DNA from: Anaspis maculata
Lineage: Eukaryota; Arthropoda; Insecta; Coleoptera; Scraptiidae
Direction of reading: 5' to 3'
DNA: 64,000 nucleotides
Assembly: GCA_949128115.1 (NCBI GenBank)
Contig: OX421966.1
Coordinates: forward strand, 63,485,416 to 63,549,415
Both the position numbers and the translations under genes were made by a program. Each line of letters begins with the position of its first letter. The first letter of the stretch is position 1. Below, one piece after another: positions 32,370-44,191 of this stretch. The notes below the pieces were generated by a model. The model was given only the letters and a program-made list of their open reading frames with translations, had not been told where the DNA came from and did not search any database.

Positions 32370-34970
32370 ATGAATTTAGTCCCGAAATTTATTTCTCTAC
32401 GGTCCAGGCTTTTTACGAGTTCTTCCAGACCTGCCATTTCCATGGGACAGTTAGCTTGGCTGCGTGCTGAGCTGCATCGTAGCCACAAAAGAAGAGATTC
32501 AGCTTCTTCACTTCTGGCTTTCGTTCATCTTGATTTGGTTTCCAAGTTACATCCCGCCATCTGGGAATCCATTGACATGAGGATACGCGAGCAGGTTGCC
32601 TGGTCTATTACTGTTGACCGCAACAGAATAAATGCGAAGATAAAGGTTTTAGTGAGACGTAACAGTTTTCGGTTAATCCCAGAGTTTGCGATTCCGTCCC
32701 GTGGAGCTGTTTCGTGCGCCGAGGACTCTTCCTCCACAAGTTTCCACCCGAGGGTTCTCAATATTTCAAAGACTGACATGCCGGTCGAACACATGTCTTT
32801 GTTGCGGGAGGGTTCGAATTTTGCTCCTCCTGACATCACCCGTTATAGTGACCAAGTTAGTCAATTGACGGTAGATTCTGAGGTCATCTTGAATCGCAAC
32901 GCCCAACGCCTGAGTGATGTTGCAGCATTGGGCAATTTGGTAGCGTCCGCAATCAACAGAGATGCCCATGTTATTTGCCGTAGTCTTCCACACCGATACC
33001 TCCTAATAAAAACATTGTAACTAACAAAACGCAATTTTACAGGAGAGCGGTTTGAAAGTTTTCGGAGATTTGAAATCGATCTTATTTGACTATTGTTTGA
33101 AATAGCGGCACGGTTTTCCAAGGTTCTTGATTGTCCGCAGAAAAGGTTGAGAGCCGTATTTTCTGAAAATATAGCTTTTTGAGAAATTTAATGTCACTTA
33201 CAATGGAGAAATCTTCTATCTGCAAGGGTAAAAGCATTGTAAGTGCCTTTACAATGTTTTTACTCGGATGTTATCGAAAAGTCATAATTGTAAAGGACAT
33301 TACAATTTCTCATTCCATTACATCACATTTCATTACAATTGGAGAATATCCAAGCAATAACATTGTATTGGACTTTACCATGATTTCACCGCAAATTGCA
33401 TCTGTATGAAGGAAAGTAAAGGACGATACAATGCAAAGTAGAACAATATCATAATTGTATTGGCTTTTACAATGTTTTTAACGCAGAATTACTTCAAACA
33501 GGTAGATACAATTTTCGAAAAATCATACTTTTGGCACATTTTGGAATTTTTTAAAGCCACAAATTATTTTTTTCCTGAAACTTCTACACTCTCAGGTACC
33601 AAATCTGCTAAAAAGTGAAAATGGCCAAAATGTCAGTTACAATGTTTTTATTAGGAGGTATCGACACAATGGTATTGGTTTCAGATCCAAAATTTCCAAC
33701 CTGACGAGATTTATCTCTGACCACGACTTGGTTGTTCCAAAGGCAGATAAGGGCAATTGCGTTGTTTTAATGGACAGAGCGGATTATGTGTCTGAGACTG
33801 AAACATTTTTGTCCGATCCTTCTTTTCTGGTTCTGGAAAAAAACTCCACTTCCACCTATCAAAGGAATTTGAAGGCTGTCTTGGAGTCTGCGGAGCGCAC
33901 TTTGGCGTTTTTTGGCGTCAACCCTGGGTCCGTCATCACTTCTAGTCCCAGAATTCTCCGCTTATACACCTTGCCCAAGATTCATAAGAAGGATATTCCC
34001 ATCAGACCTATGACCTACCGTTTCTTTTATTGGTTCACCAACCTATTTGCTGTCCAGACAGGTCAACTCAATTCTTTTGAACAACCTCAATTTCAGATCA
34101 CTTTTTTCCATCATTAATTCTCATGAATAAATAGATAAAATGTCCCCAGTCTTGGCTGCTGACGATTGTTTTCTGGTGTCGTTTGACGTGGTGAATGTTT
34201 TTCCTTGTGTGCCTCTGGATGAGACTTTGCGTAATTGCACATGTCTGACCTTAGTGATGTTATAATGCCAGCAATTTGTTCAAGCTTTTGTCTGTCTGTG
34301 CAAAACCAATATATTCCAAGTTCAATAACAAGTTCTATTTGCAACCTTCGAGTTTGAGCATGGATTCTCCTTTGTCCCCTTTCTTGACGGAAGTCTCCAT
34401 GGCCTTATTCAGAGAAGACATACATTTCCACTTCCTCCTTTTTCCAAAAGGTTGTTTATTGGCATAGATTCGTCGATGACGTCATTTGCTTGTTTCGAGG
34501 TGGTATTCATGACTTGGATTTGTTCTTGAGTTTCCTTGATAGTATTCATGAGGTTTGTTCCATCAGAAATCTCAAACTATTCAGAGCCAATGAGAAGCGC
34601 CCAAATCAGTTTGCAAACTGTATTTCTCGATTGGCTCTAACTAGTTTGAAACCTCTTGATGAAACAAACCTATAGTAACATCACTTTCACTGTTGAAAAG
34701 AGCGTAAACAATGTCATTCCTTTCATGGATTTGACACTCTCCATTTTGAATTCCAAGCATTGCTTTTCCATCTATAGGAAGCCCACGCGTACCGATGCTA
34801 TCATTCCTTCCAATTCGTGCCATCCCCCGGCACACAAAGTCGCCGCTTTGAGTTCTCTCATACATTGCCTTCTCAATTTGCCTTCATCTCTTGACAATTT
34901 CCATATTGAGTTGAATTCCATTAGATTTATCGCTCACAACAATGGTTTGCGTCACATTTCTTGAAGGGCT
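32370..34970 (+). pseudogene. Penelope-like element reverse transcriptase (broken)
   Basis: The N part (32370-32998) carries VLNISKTDMPVEHMSLLREG, then NFAPPD, the region preceding RT in Penelope-like elements. After the 660-bp insertion at 32999-33658 the frame resumes with ADKGNCVVLMDRADY and LYTLPKIHKKDIPIRPMTY, core PLE RT motifs. Further right, in drifting frames, come SSLSMDSPLSPF, the catalytic FVDDV (near 34472), PFMDLTLSIL and YRKPTRTD. There are multiple frameshifts and stops from 34100 on, and no GIY-YIG endonuclease was seen. The right end is cut by the foldback at 35031. Confidence 0.85.
32999..33658. mobile_element. TA-flanked MITE inside the Penelope-like RT
   Basis: Perfect 24-bp terminal inverted repeats beginning CCTCCTAATAAAAACATTGT, with TA at 32997-32998 and 33659-33660. 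The interior is full of ACATTGTAA / TTACAATGTTTTTA words in both orientations. Without the 660 bp and one TA, the host reading frame is continuous across the site (CRSLPHRY then RHNGIGFRSK), so insertion and duplication are both supported. Tc1/mariner-like by its TA duplication. Confidence 0.92.
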
Positions 34971-35030
34971 GTCGTCGACCGTGGCCAACGTCTTCAGAAA
35001 GTTTGATATCAGTATCTGTTTCTGCCCCCC

Positions 35031-36466
35031 ACTAGTGAGGGCGCTAAGAGCCAAAATCGGGATGAACCTTGCAAATGGTGATGAAAGCATGAGATTCGGT
35101 ACACGTACTCAGAATGAGCCCCTCTTCCAGATAAGAGGTAGAGCCACGCCGAATTTTTACCGGAAGGGGGCTCGGGGGGCTCCTGAAAGTTGAAGGTGCT
35201 AGGGCTCCCACCAAACCGCTTATCAGTTCGTTTTATCAATTAAAAAGGAAACTCATGAATATATCGTGAAAATTGACGACGTTTATCGCCTTGTCCCGGG
35301 AATTTTTCATTATGAAAAAAAATAAGTTTTTCGGCAGAACACACAAATTGGTTTTATTTTATTTTCACCTACAAAGAATCAATAAGGAGATGTGCAACAC
35401 GTTGATTCCCACAAATTCGTATCCTCTGAATTCGTTTGTGGAGTCAAAATTTTGATGATGTATCTTCTTGAAGAGGGGCATTCCGAAGAGTAAGCTATTT
35501 TCAACACTAAGTTCAAACAGAATTTTTTCAATGTTCTGATTCGAATTTACTGAATTCCTTCCAGCAATGCATACCCTGAACCCTTCTTTGGAAGTACCGC
35601 GTGCGATTGAACGTGGAGTAAGTCCTGGAACACTATCAGAATTTTTCTTCTGTGATGCTACTATCCACTCTTGACCGGGGCAATTAGGTTCCTACACAGC
35701 ATGCGCGGAGTGTATACACGATGCAGGGTATTTTCTCGGTTCAGTCAAATTTTTGATGATTGAAATTGTGTCATAATATTGAAATAACGTGTATACACTC
35801 CGCGCATGCTGTGTAGGAACCTAATTGCCTCGGTCGAGAGTGGATAGTAGCATCACAGAAGAAAAATTCTGATAGTGTTTCAGGACTTACTCCACGTTCA
35901 ATCGCACGCGGCACTTTCGAAGAAGGGTTTAGGGTATGCATTCCTGAAAGGAATTCAGTGATTTCGATTCAGAACATTGAAAAAATTCTGTTTGAACTTA
36001 GTGTTGAAAATAGCTTACTCTTTGGAATGCCCCTCTTCAAGAAGATACACCATCAAAATTTTGACTCCACAAACGAATTCAGAGGATACGAATTTGTGGG
36101 AATCAACGTGCTGCACATCTCCTTATTGATTCTTTGTAGGTGAAAATAAAATAAAACCAATTTGTGTGTTCTGCCGAAGAACTTATTTTTTTTCATAATG
36201 AAAAATTCCCGGGACAAGGCGATAAACGTCGTCAATTTTCACGATATATTCATGAGTTTCCTTTTTAATTGATAAAACGAACTGATAAGCGGTTTGGTGG
36301 GAGCCCTAGCACCTTCAACTTTCAGGAGCCCCCCGAGCCCCCTTCCGGTAAAAATTCGGCGTGGCTCCACCTCTTATCTGAAAGAGGAGCTCATTCTGAG
36401 TACGTGTACCGAATCTCATGCTTTCATCACCATTTGCAAGGTTCATTCACCTAGTGCCCCCACTAC
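35031..36466. mobile_element. Near-identical-arm foldback
   Basis: Two arms of about 710 bp with very few differences, centred near 35750. The same 60-residue frame appears in both (35273-35455 plus, 36053-36235 minus) with one residue changed, which measures how alike the arms are. The ends resemble each other as TAGTGRGGGCRCTA. Non-coding. It truncates the Penelope-like element. Target duplication not resolved. Confidence 0.85.
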
Positions 36467-37035
36467 ACCCACATTGGGCTCTTAACTTGTTGGAACATAG
36501 GATCCGGATTCCGGTCAACCCTTTGGGTTCTTGTGGAGTCTATCGACTCAATGGGGTACTTGTCTATTTTTTATTGGCTTAATTAAAAGCATGGATAAAA
36601 ATTTTATACCTGTATTTTTTCTCTTTTCTAAACTCCCAAAATTGCGGCCGTAGTGCCTGTTCTAAAAGTATATTTCTGACGTCACAAATATACTAAAAAC
36701 TGAACAAACAGCACTGTTGGGTTGTAAACTCAAAAAACTCATACAGTGGCTTCACAAGATTTGAAAAATACAGACATGAAAATTTCATTTATTCATTCAT
36801 TCATTCACTTAAGTTTCCCTACTTGCAACCTTTTGAGAAAAAAATGAAAAAAAAATCTTTCCAACCAAAGATATAATTATTATCCGTAAATTTCCAGGAA
36901 ATACTATCCATCACTCTTGTTGATTGGAAGTATTTCCAGTCAAATCTGTTTCATTGGCAAGTACACCATTGTATGATTGTGGGTGGCAAGTTTCATATGG
37001 GACGCAGTAAACGCTTCTCCAACATCAGATTTATA
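36467..37035. other. Intergenic with ATTC microsatellite
   Basis: Five ATTC units lie near 36789-36808. No gene was recognised. Confidence 0.55.
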
Positions 37036-37690
37036 GAACTGTTACGAGCGGCGATTCTGAAGAACCTTCAACGCTCAATGCCATTGTTTATATGCCACAA
37101 GAGCATGGCAACCGAAGCGGTAACTCAATTTTTTCGCCTCAGAAACAGCTTTTCCAATTTTTACAGATTATTTTGACAAAAATGCTACAAGAGTCTTATA
37201 TCTTTGTAAAGAGAAAGAAAAGGTGAGTTTTATGGGGTGGAGAAATAATACGGTGTCCATAAGAAAAAATTAAGTCACCTGACATATTTAAAAAACTACT
37301 AAGCGTAGAAAAAATTATGACCGTCAGTCGATCAAGGACGTTAAAAAATGTCAGGATATCATTTTTCAAATTGATAGCTGTCATAATAAAGAAGTGATTT
37401 GAAATTTTCGAACTCCGCATTTTTCAGTTTTTTTTAGATATTTCAGAAATGACCAAAGATATCTTGGATATCTTGACATATTTGAGATAGTCATAAAATT
37501 GCGCAACTTTTTTGTAATTTAACCGACTCTGTATCTCTCACCGTTTCCGAGATACCCATAGTGAGCGTTGAAAAACGGGACACCCTGTATAAGGGATCAA
37601 CCGTCAGCTCACGGGCAGTTATGAATTGGAATGCAAAGTGGTAGCGAGCGAATTAAAAGCGAGTAGTAATCACAACAATATTCCTAAGTA
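37036..37690. repeat. Dispersed repeat X, copy 2 (interrupted)
   Basis: TACGAGCGGCGATTCTG...CTTCAACGCTC (37044-37077) continues after the half foldback as CAACCGTCAGCTCACGGGCA and AAAGCGAGTAGTAATCACAA (37597-37670), matching copy 3. Confidence 0.55.
37078..37587. mobile_element. Half copy of the 42647-44189 foldback
   Basis: This is the right arm only, from GCCATTGTTTATATGCCACA to the terminus GACACCCTG, followed by TATA. The same text appears at 43680-44189. The left arm is missing, so this is a deletion derivative. Confidence 0.75.
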
Positions 37691-38392
37691 AATAATTGTT
37701 GCTGTGTATGCCCACTCAACCAATACTGACTTATGAATTAAGGTGAAGAGATGGATAAAAAAGCAGAGGTAAGCTCATTCCATGCCATTTCTAATGATAT
37801 ATCAAACTCAAAAAGATAACATCGGTCAAATGCGTGTCGTGGAAAATAAAACATCGTGGCATTCTCTAGTGAAAACTCCGCTCCGCAAAATGGCCTATTA
37901 GCTGTAATTCCGGCTCGAATACTGGTTTTGAGGTCTTCCAGTGTGCAGGGTCTGTTAGCATAGACTTGGGCTTTCGAAAAACCCCACGGAAGAGATCTGG
38001 CGGCGTGAGTTCAGGTGATCCCGTCACCACCTTTTTTAGAGATCAAACGTCTCTAAACCAAGTGGAGACTTCTTGGCATGTGAAATTAAACCTGTCAAAT
38101 TTCCAAAACATTCCCGAGTTATTCGGAATGAATTTCAACAAAAATTGTCCAAAGGAGCGGAGTTTATTCCAGAGTGAGTTGAAAAACAACATATTTTGGA
38201 AACCTTTGTATTGCGTTGCAGTGTGCATTGAAGAAAATGATTTTTCTCAAAACTATCATATGGTGAAAAACGACATGGAATGAGCTTTCTTTCGCTTTCT
38301 GATTCATCTCTCTACCTCATTTCATAAGCCAGTATTGGTCCACCCTGTACATTTGAGTGTTCAAAATTACATAATATACTGCTACGAGTGAT
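37691..38392. other. Intergenic, one unassigned frame
   Basis: A 105-aa plus-strand frame (37966-38283) has no recognised domain. A CACCCTGTA word at 38341 may be an orphan transposon end. Confidence 0.4.
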
Positions 38393-38455
38393 GATTCCCG
38401 TGCAATCTGGTAAACACGCGATATTTCTAGACTTTTCCACAGCCGCAGTGTACAA

Positions 38456-39895
38456 ATAGTCCAGGAAGTTTAGCTGTTTAAATCGCAAATAGCGAACAAA
38501 AATAAAAACTAGCCGGATTTTTTTATATAAGCTCAGTTAAGCATGTAGTTCAACATACTAGAAGTCCTCAAGAATCCGGTGTGAGCTTCGGCCGTTGTGG
38601 CCTCGAGAAGAACTTGAGGGTCAGTTTTTTGCGTATATCTCGTGAACAATAGTACTTGGGAAAAAGTTTTCGAGAAGAAATTGTTGGGAATTTTATTGTC
38701 TACAAGAAAAGCCCTCACACATTTCATCGTCAGTCATCTCCTTCTTCGTCAAAACACAAGAAAATAAAAATAGACCAGATGCTCGATGCTGAAGAATGGT
38801 ATGGACCTTGATTTTATGATGGCGGAGTGCCACTTCGTAGAGGTGTTGTTTGATTCACTCTCTCTCGGTTGAAACTTGAAGCCATCAAGACGAACTATGC
38901 CGGCGGCATATACAGGGTGAAATAAAAATAAAAAGTTGAACATTTGTACCTCGAGAACCAAAATAGGTGAAGACATATAAATCGCCATAAATAATTCTGA
39001 TTTCATGGTCATGAAGTCGTCGTAAACTTGAATTAAGTATCTTGAGCCGTTCTTGAAATATCTTCAAAAGACTGAGGTTGTTGCCAAAAAAAAAATGTTT
39101 TCGTCTACTTATCAGAAAAAAAGTTGACTGTGTTTTTCCTAAAATTAGTTGGCCTAGAGAAGGCTTTTCACTGTAATTCCATTTGAAATGTAATTGATCA
39201 TTGTTTCGATTCAAAACACCAAGTTTCGATTCAATATCTGAAGAATTACTGATATACGGAAAACTATTTTTTTTTCGTAACGACTTCAGTCTTCTGAAGA
39301 TATTTCAGAAACGACTGAACATATTTGATTCAAGTTTACGACAACTTAATAATCATAAAATTAGAAATATTTTTTGCGATTTACATGTCTTCACCTATTT
39401 TGGTTGTTGAGTTACATTTGCTCAACTTTTTATTTTTATGTCACCCTGTATATGCCGCCGGCATCGTTGGTATTGATTGCATAGAGTTTCAATCAAAAGA
39501 GGATGGATCGAACAACACCTCTACCAAGTGGCACCCTGCCATTATAAAACTCAAGGTCCGTACAGTCTTCGGCATCGAGCATCTTAACTATTCAGCTTTT
39601 CTTGTGTTTCCACGATAAAGGAGTGAACTGATGATGACATATGTCGGTACTTTTTTGTAGACAACACAATTTCCAACAATTTTGCTCCAAGTGCTTTTCC
39701 TCCAAGTGCCATCGTTTACGAGATAAACACGAAAAACTGATCCTCAAGTTCTTCTCAAGGCCACAACGGTCGAAGCTCACACCGGATTCTTGAGGACTTT
39801 CACTATGTTGAACTACATAGTTAACTGAGTATATATACAAAAATCCGGCTAGTTTTCATTTTTGTTCGCTATTTTGTCTATAATTCCTGGACTAA
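38456..39895. mobile_element. Composite palindrome, copy 1
   Basis: Outer arms of about 450 bp (AACTAGCCGGATTTTT, TGTGAGCTTCGGCCGTTGTG and mirrors) surround a TA-flanked foldback. Around the inner element GCCGGCGGCA on the left is mirrored by TGCCGCCGGC on the right, with the TA exactly on the axis. The whole arrangement recurs at 62488-63931. Outer ends read TAGTCCAGG / CCTGGACTA. Interior frames are palindromic arm readings. Confidence 0.85.
38913..39448. mobile_element. TA-flanked foldback at the palindrome centre
   Basis: CAGGGTGAAATAAAAATAAA at the left and TTTATTTTTATGTCACCCTG at the right, TA outside both (38911-38912, 39449-39450). It is 536 bp with its axis at about 39180, while the outer palindrome's axis is at about 39176. 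Confidence 0.85.
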
Positions 39896-40283
39896 AATGC
39901 GCGAAGCTCTGAACATTTCTAGAGTATACGTGATGGCAAAGGCTACTTCGTTTGGGCAGGTGCGCATGTGTAAAAACGCCAGATTTTGAAAACTTTCGTA
40001 GACCTGTCAGTGTGAATATGGAGACTTGGCAACGCTGCATGCTATGTCTAGCCGCCTGACCAACTACTGATTCCTGGCTGTCACTTTTACACACACCGCA
40101 AATGCATATCTTCGTAGCTTCTTTTAACTTCCTTCTCGGTACAGCCATTTTCAAAAAGTTGTTCTCTTCCGTCAAAACATTAGTAAATGAAATGTAGGTC
40201 AGGTAGAAACAAGAAGTGTCATCATAATTGTCACAAGTGACAGTTGGCGCCGATTTCCTGTTTTTTTTAAGCGCTGTTGCCAT
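39849..40283 (-). CDS. Possible small protein, unassigned
   Basis: An ATG at 40283 starts MATALKKNRKSAPTVTCDNY; a second ATG starts MAVPRRKLKEATKICICGVC, a lysine-rich stretch with a CxCxxC cluster. The frame runs on to 39849, but its last ~15 residues lie in the composite palindrome, so the true end is unclear. No domain recognised; the cysteines are too few to call a zinc finger. Composition is protein-like but chance is possible. Confidence 0.22.
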   Translation of the reverse strand: MATALKKNRKSAPTVTCDNYDDTSCFYLTYISFTNVLTEENNFLKMAVPRRKLKEATKICICGVCKSDSQESVVGQAARHSMQRCQVSIFTLTGLRKFSKSGVFTHAHLPKRSSLCHHVYSRNVQSFAHFSPGIIDKIANKNEN

Positions 40284-40914
40284 TTTCGTTGTTCCTGAAC
40301 TTCCACATATGATCATTGAACTAAATTCCAATGAAACATTTCCTTTGAACATAAAAAATGGTATCTAACATCCAACCAAATTATTTGTAGACTTTCAAGT
40401 GCACTGCAATATTTTTTAGTGTTAATTTTCAATGTCGGTGTACGAAACGAAAGAACGTGTTGAAATGCATGGAGACTCCAACGCCTGATCAAGACACATC
40501 TGTCCATTTGGCGGCGGCGCCGGCTCTAGAGACGGCAGAATTATACGCGAAATGTGTGGGATTATTCGGGAGTCGCCTAGAAAATCGTATGCCGGGTCAC
40601 TGTCGAGTTTGCTGGAAGATGATGGAAAGTTCGAGAACACTATTCAGAGGCCTATACAAGGCATCAGCCGTCAGCTCACGGGCAGTTATGAATTGGAATG
40701 CGAAGTGGTAGCAAGCGGATTAAAAGCGAGTAGTAATCACAGCGATATTCCTAACAATAATTGTTTGCGGGTATTTATCATATATAGTACGCAGTTATAG
40801 ACAGTGTGTGTTCTAAAACGATCGTCTCAATTATATTTGAACCCGTACGCGAAATACGTAACAGTACAATTACATACAGCCGCTCAATAATTGTGATATG
40901 TGTTTTTCAACACT

Positions 40915-42200
40915 CAACCAAATAGTAGCATAAATATAACGAATGGCATCATTGATTCAATGAATAAGTTCTTCAAAATCGGTCCAGTAAACCAATTCAT
41001 TGCCGGAATGAACGTTACAACATTAACCTTTACACTGCTAAGAAGTTTTTAAAAACCTTCCACCGTGTGCGCACAAGTTTAGACCCTTGCGTATATATAC
41101 GCTTGGAGCAGCTGAACTCTAAATCGTAAATATACGCTTAGAGCAGGCGACTACTAAATGCTGAAATTCCGCTGAAAAACAGGTGGGCCGTACTCGTTCA
41201 TTTATAACAATTATTATTTGTGAACAGATGAATGGATAGATCTCTTACGTTTCTACTCTGTTGCTCCCTCAAAGATTTTTTCAGACGATGATTATTTTTG
41301 AAGTTTTAGTTTTTCATTTATGTATTTAAAAGGCAAAAATGGATCAACATTTCGATGTAGTTAGGTACTGAGTGATTTTATTTATTGATTTCAAATCCAA
41401 ACACAATAGATAGATATGTAGGAATTACAATAATTTAGAAAATACAAAATTAAAGTTTTTATTGATTTCAGAAACAAGAAAAATCTGGGACTTCTTGGAA
41501 CTGTCATAATTATTCCGACGTTTGATGCAATTAACAGTGAAGTTAATTGTCAGTAAACAGAACATAGTGGCCTTATTGCCTAAAACAACAATCAAAATTC
41601 CTATAAGCTTATTACAATATCATGACCGCTCTAGAGCGCAGAGTTTTGTTCAAAAAATGCGAGTACGGCCCATCAACGAGCAAATAATTTGCCTAACTTC
41701 CGCACGTATATGTACGTCTGGAGCACTTAGTCGATAAACAAGAAAAAAAGTGCGATTAATGCAAAATATGTAATTTTATGTTCATTATGATAATATGGCA
41801 CAGGAAAAATGTCTGAATTCCAATCGGTACAATTATGAAGATCTGGCGTATATATACGGCTTGAGCAGGGAAGCCTCTTGCGTATATATACGGCCGGAGC
41901 AGTTTAAAGGTTAAATGATGAACTTTTCTTGAGGGATTACTTGGATTCATTATATCTATGAAAGGTGTGCTTGATACTCTTTTCATTGAATCAATGCAAC
42001 TGTTCATAACGGCAATGTTGAAGTTACATAAACTGACGTTGAAAATTCATTGATTCGATGATCATCTATACATTCCATCGATGAACCCTGGTCATAACCG
42101 TAATGAACAGCCGGTCATTGATTTTATGAATAAAATCCTTAAATAATGATACCTGTTTTTGGTTTGATGAATAGGTTCATGAATAAATTGATTGAATTAA
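40915..42200. repeat. TCAATGAAT-rich repeat, split by a piggyBac-type element
   Basis: ATTGATTCAATGAAT and related words occur at about 40945-41015 and 41930-42200 on either side of the element at 41027-41910, and again at about 45430-45800. Probably a degenerate interspersed repeat; ends undefined. Confidence 0.35.
41027..41910. mobile_element. piggyBac-type non-autonomous element, TTAA flanks
   Basis: CCTTTACACTGCT at the left and AGCAGTTTAAAGG at the right are inverse and are each flanked by TTAA (41023-41026, 41911-41914), the piggyBac target duplication. Subterminal GTATATATACG palindromes followed by GGAGCAG-like text occur about twice near the left end and twice near the right end, with a GTATATGTACG variant at 41706. 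No transposase; the 71-aa frame at 41522 is unassigned. Confidence 0.85.
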
Positions 42201-42624
42201 TCGATCTAGAGGTTATTTTTAGGCAAAATATTAAGAATGTAGATAAATCTATTTCCTTGCCTTATTTTTCAAAATAGAAATTTCGAATTTGGCATGCGAT
42301 TTCCTGATGGATACATCTAGAAGATACCCTTAGTTCCATCAAAAACTTAACACTGTGTTGAATTTCGACATTGAATCAGATTTAAATATACTGGTGAAAT
42401 TGACTCAAAATTGAATTAATTCCGTCATCATGGTTAAATTTGATCTATTGTTAAATTCAACACATTAATATCAAGTTTTTGGTGGGACTAAGGGTGTCTT
42501 CTAGATGTATCTATCAGGAAGTCGCCTGATGCCAAATTTGAAATTTCTATTTTGAAAAATAGAGCAAGGAAATAGGCTTTCTCTACTTTCTTCATATTTT
42601 GCCTACTAATAAACTCCTCAATCG
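42201..42624. mobile_element. Small foldback
   Basis: TTTAGGCAAAATATTAAG on the left and CTTCATATTTTGCCTACT on the right pair, as do AAGATACCCTTAGT / ACTAAGGGTGTCTT and AACACTGTGTTGAATTTCGA with the AAATTCAACACA block at about 42453. About 420 bp, non-coding, ends approximate. Confidence 0.6.
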
Positions 42625-42646
42625 AATAAATAAATAAATAATTCTA

Positions 42647-44189
42647 CAGGGTGTCCCGTTTTTCAACGCTCACTATTGGTATCTCGGAAACGGTAAGACA
42701 TACGAAGTCGGTTGAATCACAAAAAAGTTGCGCAATTTTATGGCTCTTTCAAAAATATCAAAATATCGAAGATATCTTTGGTCATTTTTAAAATATCCCA
42801 AAAAGACTGGAAAATGACGAATTTTAAAAATTCAAATTACTTTTTTATTATAACAGCTATCAATTTGAAAATTAAAATCCTGACATTTTTGAAGGTCCAT
42901 GATCGACTGACGTCAATAATTTTTTCCTGCACTCACTAGTTTTTGAGATATGACAGTTGACCTCATTTTTTCTTATAGACACCATATTATTTATTCACCC
43001 TATAAAACTCATCTTTTCTTTCTCTTTACAAAGATATAAAACACTTGTAGCATTTTTGTCAAAATAACCTGTAAAAATTGGAAAAACCATTTCTGGGCGA
43101 ATGAATCTAGTTACCGGTTCGGTTGCCATGCTTTCGTGGCATAATAACAATGGCATTCGGTTGCCATGGTCGGTTGATTTTGGAGAAAATTGAGTTACAT
43201 TCCGTTTTAATGTATTTGATAATGATAATAAGTAACAATAAAACAAATACAAAACCAAGTATAACACAAAATAACATCGCAATAGCAATAAACATTTATA
43301 ATTTACAATCACTCGGAATGGGGTCCATTTTGCGGGGAGAGCTCAAGATCGAATTTTTGGTTCATGACAGAACATGCCAAAGCAACCAAGAGCTGGAAGC
43401 AAGGAGATGATGATGATGAGGTGGTTCAGTCAATTAATAACCCGCACGATATAAGCGCAGCCGTTGAAAACATGGCTAAAAGGCACACAACTCTGCATAG
43501 AGCAGAATGGACTCCAATTCGAGCAATTGTGAATCATAATTGTTTATTGCTATTGCTAAGTTTTTTTGTGTTATACTTGGTTCTGTATTTGTTTTATTGT
43601 TACTTATTATCATTATCAAATACACAAAAACGGAATGTAACTCAACTTTTTCCAAAATCAACAGACCAAAGCAACCAAATGCCATTGTTTATATGCCACA
43701 AGAGCATGGCAACCGAAGCGGTAACTCGATTTTTTCGCCTCAAAAACAGTTTTTTCAATTTTTACAGGTTATTTTGACAAAAATGCTACAAGTGTTTCAC
43801 ATCTTTGTAAAGAGAAAAAAAAGGTGAGTTTTATGGGATGGATAAATGATATGGTGTTAATAAGAAAAAATGAAGTTAAGTGTCATATCTTAGAGACTAG
43901 TGAGCACAGGAAAAAATTATCAACGTCAGTCGATCAAGGACCTTAAAAAATGTCAGGATACCAATTTTCATATCGATAGCTGTCATAGTAAAGAAATGAT
44001 TTGAAATTTTCCAATTCGGCATTTTTCAGTTTTTTTGAGATATTTCAGAAATGACCAAAGATATCTTGGATATCTTGACATATTTGAGGTGGTCATAAAA
44101 TTGCGCAACTTTTTTGTATTTTAACAAACTTTGTATCTCTTACCGTTTCCGAGATACCAATAGTGAGCGTTGAAAAACGGGACACCCTG
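42647..44189. mobile_element. TA-flanked foldback, CAGGGTGTCCCGTTTTTCAA termini
   Basis: CAGGGTGTCCCGTTTTTCAA and its complement TTGAAAAACGGGACACCCTG bound a 1.5-kb palindrome, TA on both sides (42645-42646, 44190-44191). Arms meet near 43420. Frames inside (42995-43312 minus, 43364-43777 plus and others) give the same hydrophobic peptide from both arms (FVLYLVLYLFYCYLLSLSNT), so they are mirror readings and not genes. Confidence 0.88.
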
Positions 44190-44191
44190 TA

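Larger units (their letters stand above)
38393..40760. repeat. Dispersed repeat X, copy 3 (interrupted)
   Basis: TACGAGTGATGATTCCCGTG...AACACGCGATATTTCTAGAC (38393-38440) matches the start of copy 1. CGCCTGATCAAGACACATCT through ATTATTCGGGAGTCGCCTAG and TCAGCTCACGGGCAGTTATG (40480-40690) match its continuation. About 2 kb, including the composite palindrome at 38456-39895, lies between. Confidence 0.55.

Noticed and set aside
35273..36235. Two 60-residue ORFs of almost identical sequence on opposite strands
   Set aside because: They are the two arms of one palindrome read in mirror; no promoter or domain evidence.
42995..43827. Several hydrophobic ORFs resembling membrane proteins
   Set aside because: All lie in the mirrored arms of the foldback 42647-44189 and give the same peptide from both strands; transposon sequence by chance open.
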